The translations under genes were made by a program, and so were the position numbers. The notes beneath the pieces were generated by a model. That model was given only the letters and a program-made list of their open reading frames with translations. It was not told the DNA's origin and did no database searches. Positions 4,620 to 5,949 of a stretch of 5,949 nt of DNA are shown here, piece by piece. This DNA is from Planctomycetaceae bacterium. GTDB lineage: Bacteria; Planctomycetota; Planctomycetia; Pirellulales; Thermoguttaceae. Location of the stretch: positions 1 through 5,949 of the forward strand of contig JAIROD010000234.1 of assembly GCA_031257725.1 (NCBI GenBank), given 5' to 3'. How positions within the stretch are numbered: position 1 is the first letter of the stretch; each line of letters starts with the position of its first letter.

Positions 4620-5870
4620 TTACTTATCTACGTCATTTTCGTTATTGTTGTCGCTTTCTACTTTCACATTCGCCCCATTTTCAATAAGATATTCAACAAC
4701 ATCCGAGTTACCATTACGTTTAGCGATGGAGAGTGGAGTTTCACCGTATAGGTTTTCTGCGTTTACATCCGCACCTTTTCCAACAAGATACTTGACAATT
4801 TCCAAGTGACCATCAGCTGCGGCAATGAAGAGTAAAGTTTCACCGTCATCATCTTCTACATTTATATCTATACCCTTTTCAATGACATATTTGACAATTT
4901 CCAAGTGACCATAATATGCGGCGGTGAAGAGTAGATTTTTATTGTACATGTTTTCTACGTTCACATCCGCACCTTTTTCGACAAGGCATTTGACAATTTC
5001 CAAGTTACCATTACATGTAGCATTGAAGAGTGGAGTTTTATGGTTTATATTTTCTACGTTTACATCCGCACCTTTTTCGACAAGGCATTTGACAATTTCC
5101 AAGTTACCATTACGTGCAGCATGGAAAAGCGGAGTTTCACCGATGTTATTCTCTGCGTTTACATTCGCATTTTTTTCAACGAAATATTTGACAATTTCCG
5201 AGTGACTATTAACTGCGGCAGTGTAGAGTGATGTAACACCGTATTCATCTTCTGCGTTTACATCCGCACCGTTTTCAACGAAATATTTGACAATTCCCAA
5301 GTGACCATTAGCGGCGGCAGAGAAAAGTGGAGTTTCTTCGAATCGTTTTTTTGTATTTACATTTGCACCTTGTTCAACAAGATATTTGACAATTTCCAAG
5401 TGACCATCAGTTGCGGCGAAGAAGAGCGGAGTTTCACCGTATCTATTTTTTGCGTTTACATCCGCTCCTTGTTCAACAAGATATTTGACAATTTCAAAGT
5501 GACCATCAGCTGCGGCGAAGAAGAGCGGAGTTTCACCGACGATGTTTTCTAAATTTGTACCCACTCTTTTAACAAAACGTTTAACAACTTCCAAGTTACC
5601 GCAACTGGCAGCGTGGAAGAAGGGAGCTACCGGATTAAAACAATAATTAAGAATTGCCCCCGCAAGGTAGGAAATGCCAATTACAAAGTAGATGATAGCA
5701 ATACCTAAAGATAGATAAAATCCATCACTGATTTCTGTTTTTAAACTCAATATGTATATGTGACAAATCCAAAATATACAAAAGCATGTAAGAAGCAACA
5801 TTCCTATTGTTTGTTCCGGATTATCCGGATTAAAATAAGAATCAATTTTCGCTAATTTATTCTTCTTCAT
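4620..5870 (-). CDS. Membrane-anchored ankyrin-repeat protein
   Basis: 416 residues from the ATG at 5870; an in-frame TTG at 5888 would add six residues. A basic N-terminus (MKKNKLAK) is followed by two hydrophobic helices at about 21-44 and 51-77, joined by a short loop. Ten ankyrin repeats of exactly 33 residues then fill 79-408, with the consensus GETPLFxAAxxGHLEIVKYL, then VEKGADVNAEN. A short Asn/Asp-rich tail ends the protein. The two helices should form a hairpin in the inner membrane with both ends, and so the repeat domain, in the cytoplasm. Ankyrin repeats bind other proteins; the partner is unknown and no enzymatic domain is present. The repeat number may vary between strains because the 99-bp units are very alike. 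No operon partner lies within the window. A Shine-Dalgarno sequence is weak (GGAAAG about 12 bases before the ATG). Confidence 0.85.
   Translation of the reverse strand: MKKNKLAKIDSYFNPDNPEQTIGMLLLTCFCIFWICHIYILSLKTEISDGFYLSLGIAIIYFVIGISYLAGAILNYCFNPVAPFFHAASCGNLEVVKRFVKRVGTNLENIVGETPLFFAAADGHFEIVKYLVEQGADVNAKNRYGETPLFFAATDGHLEIVKYLVEQGANVNTKKRFEETPLFSAAANGHLGIVKYFVENGADVNAEDEYGVTSLYTAAVNSHSEIVKYFVEKNANVNAENNIGETPLFHAARNGNLEIVKCLVEKGADVNVENINHKTPLFNATCNGNLEIVKCLVEKGADVNVENMYNKNLLFTAAYYGHLEIVKYVIEKGIDINVEDDDGETLLFIAAADGHLEIVKYLVGKGADVNAENLYGETPLSIAKRNGNSDVVEYLIENGANVKVESDNNNENDVDK
4647..5636 (-). repeat. Ten 99-bp tandem units coding for ankyrin repeats
   Basis: Each unit is exactly 33 codons with no insertions. 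The segment TTTGACAATTTCCAAGTGAC on the plus strand recurs nearly unchanged in most units, which shows similarity at the DNA level beyond what the protein motif needs. The first and last units are the most diverged, as is common when inner units spread by unequal recombination. Confidence 0.8.
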
Positions 5871-5949
5871 ATAAACGGTACTTTCCAAAAAATTTTTACT
5901 TAAATTGACAACCAGCCTGTGAACGACAGAAAATATTTTACCACAATTT

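Noticed and set aside
4924..5552. Plus-strand frames opposite the ankyrin gene
   Set aside because: Their repetitive Phe/Thr-rich translations are the antisense of the 99-bp ankyrin units and show no independent coding signal.

Overview
The window reads as a stretch of a gut- or sediment-type bacterium of moderate GC. It carries few genes and an unusually dense set of short non-autonomous repeats. The best taxonomic hint is a degraded gene (3553-3911, minus) whose C-terminal half resembles the H-X9-DG pseudopilin-like proteins (DUF1559) that are hugely expanded in Planctomycetota. Start codons without clear Shine-Dalgarno sequences fit that phylum too. This assignment is an inference, not a proof.

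Layout. 1-639 is a long inverted-repeat element: two nested palindromes as outer ends, 54-bp near-identical inner arms, and a core with a 42-bp tandem repeat and no convincing gene. 640-804 is intergenic and holds one further copy of a 17-mer from that element. 805-1047 is a MITE-like repeat with an internally duplicated left half. Its right terminal inverted repeat runs into the start codon of the next gene. 1042-2861 is a two-gene operon on the plus strand: an unknown small four-helix membrane protein, then thiC (HMP-P synthase of thiamine biosynthesis), joined by a one-base TAATG overlap. 2873-3086 is a second, complete copy of the same MITE, with three 31-bp hairpin units. 3152-3911 holds two minus-strand genes 5 bp apart: the broken DUF1559-like remnant, then a 131-residue protein with an acyl-carrier-like core that lacks the carrier serine. 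3912-4619 is non-coding and full of repeats, including four short hairpin repeats in mirror order inside 15-bp terminal inverted repeats. 4620-5870 (minus) encodes a membrane-anchored ankyrin-repeat protein with ten 33-residue repeats.

How it fits together. Only the thiC operon has a firm biochemical role, and no other thiamine gene or TPP riboswitch is visible. The most distinctive content is the repeat fraction. One 14-15-bp motif (GTAACTATTCAGTTG and variants) occurs five times and brackets two unrelated cargoes. A separate MITE family flanks the thiC operon on both sides, and one copy appears to have donated the start codon, and possibly the Shine-Dalgarno core, of the first gene.
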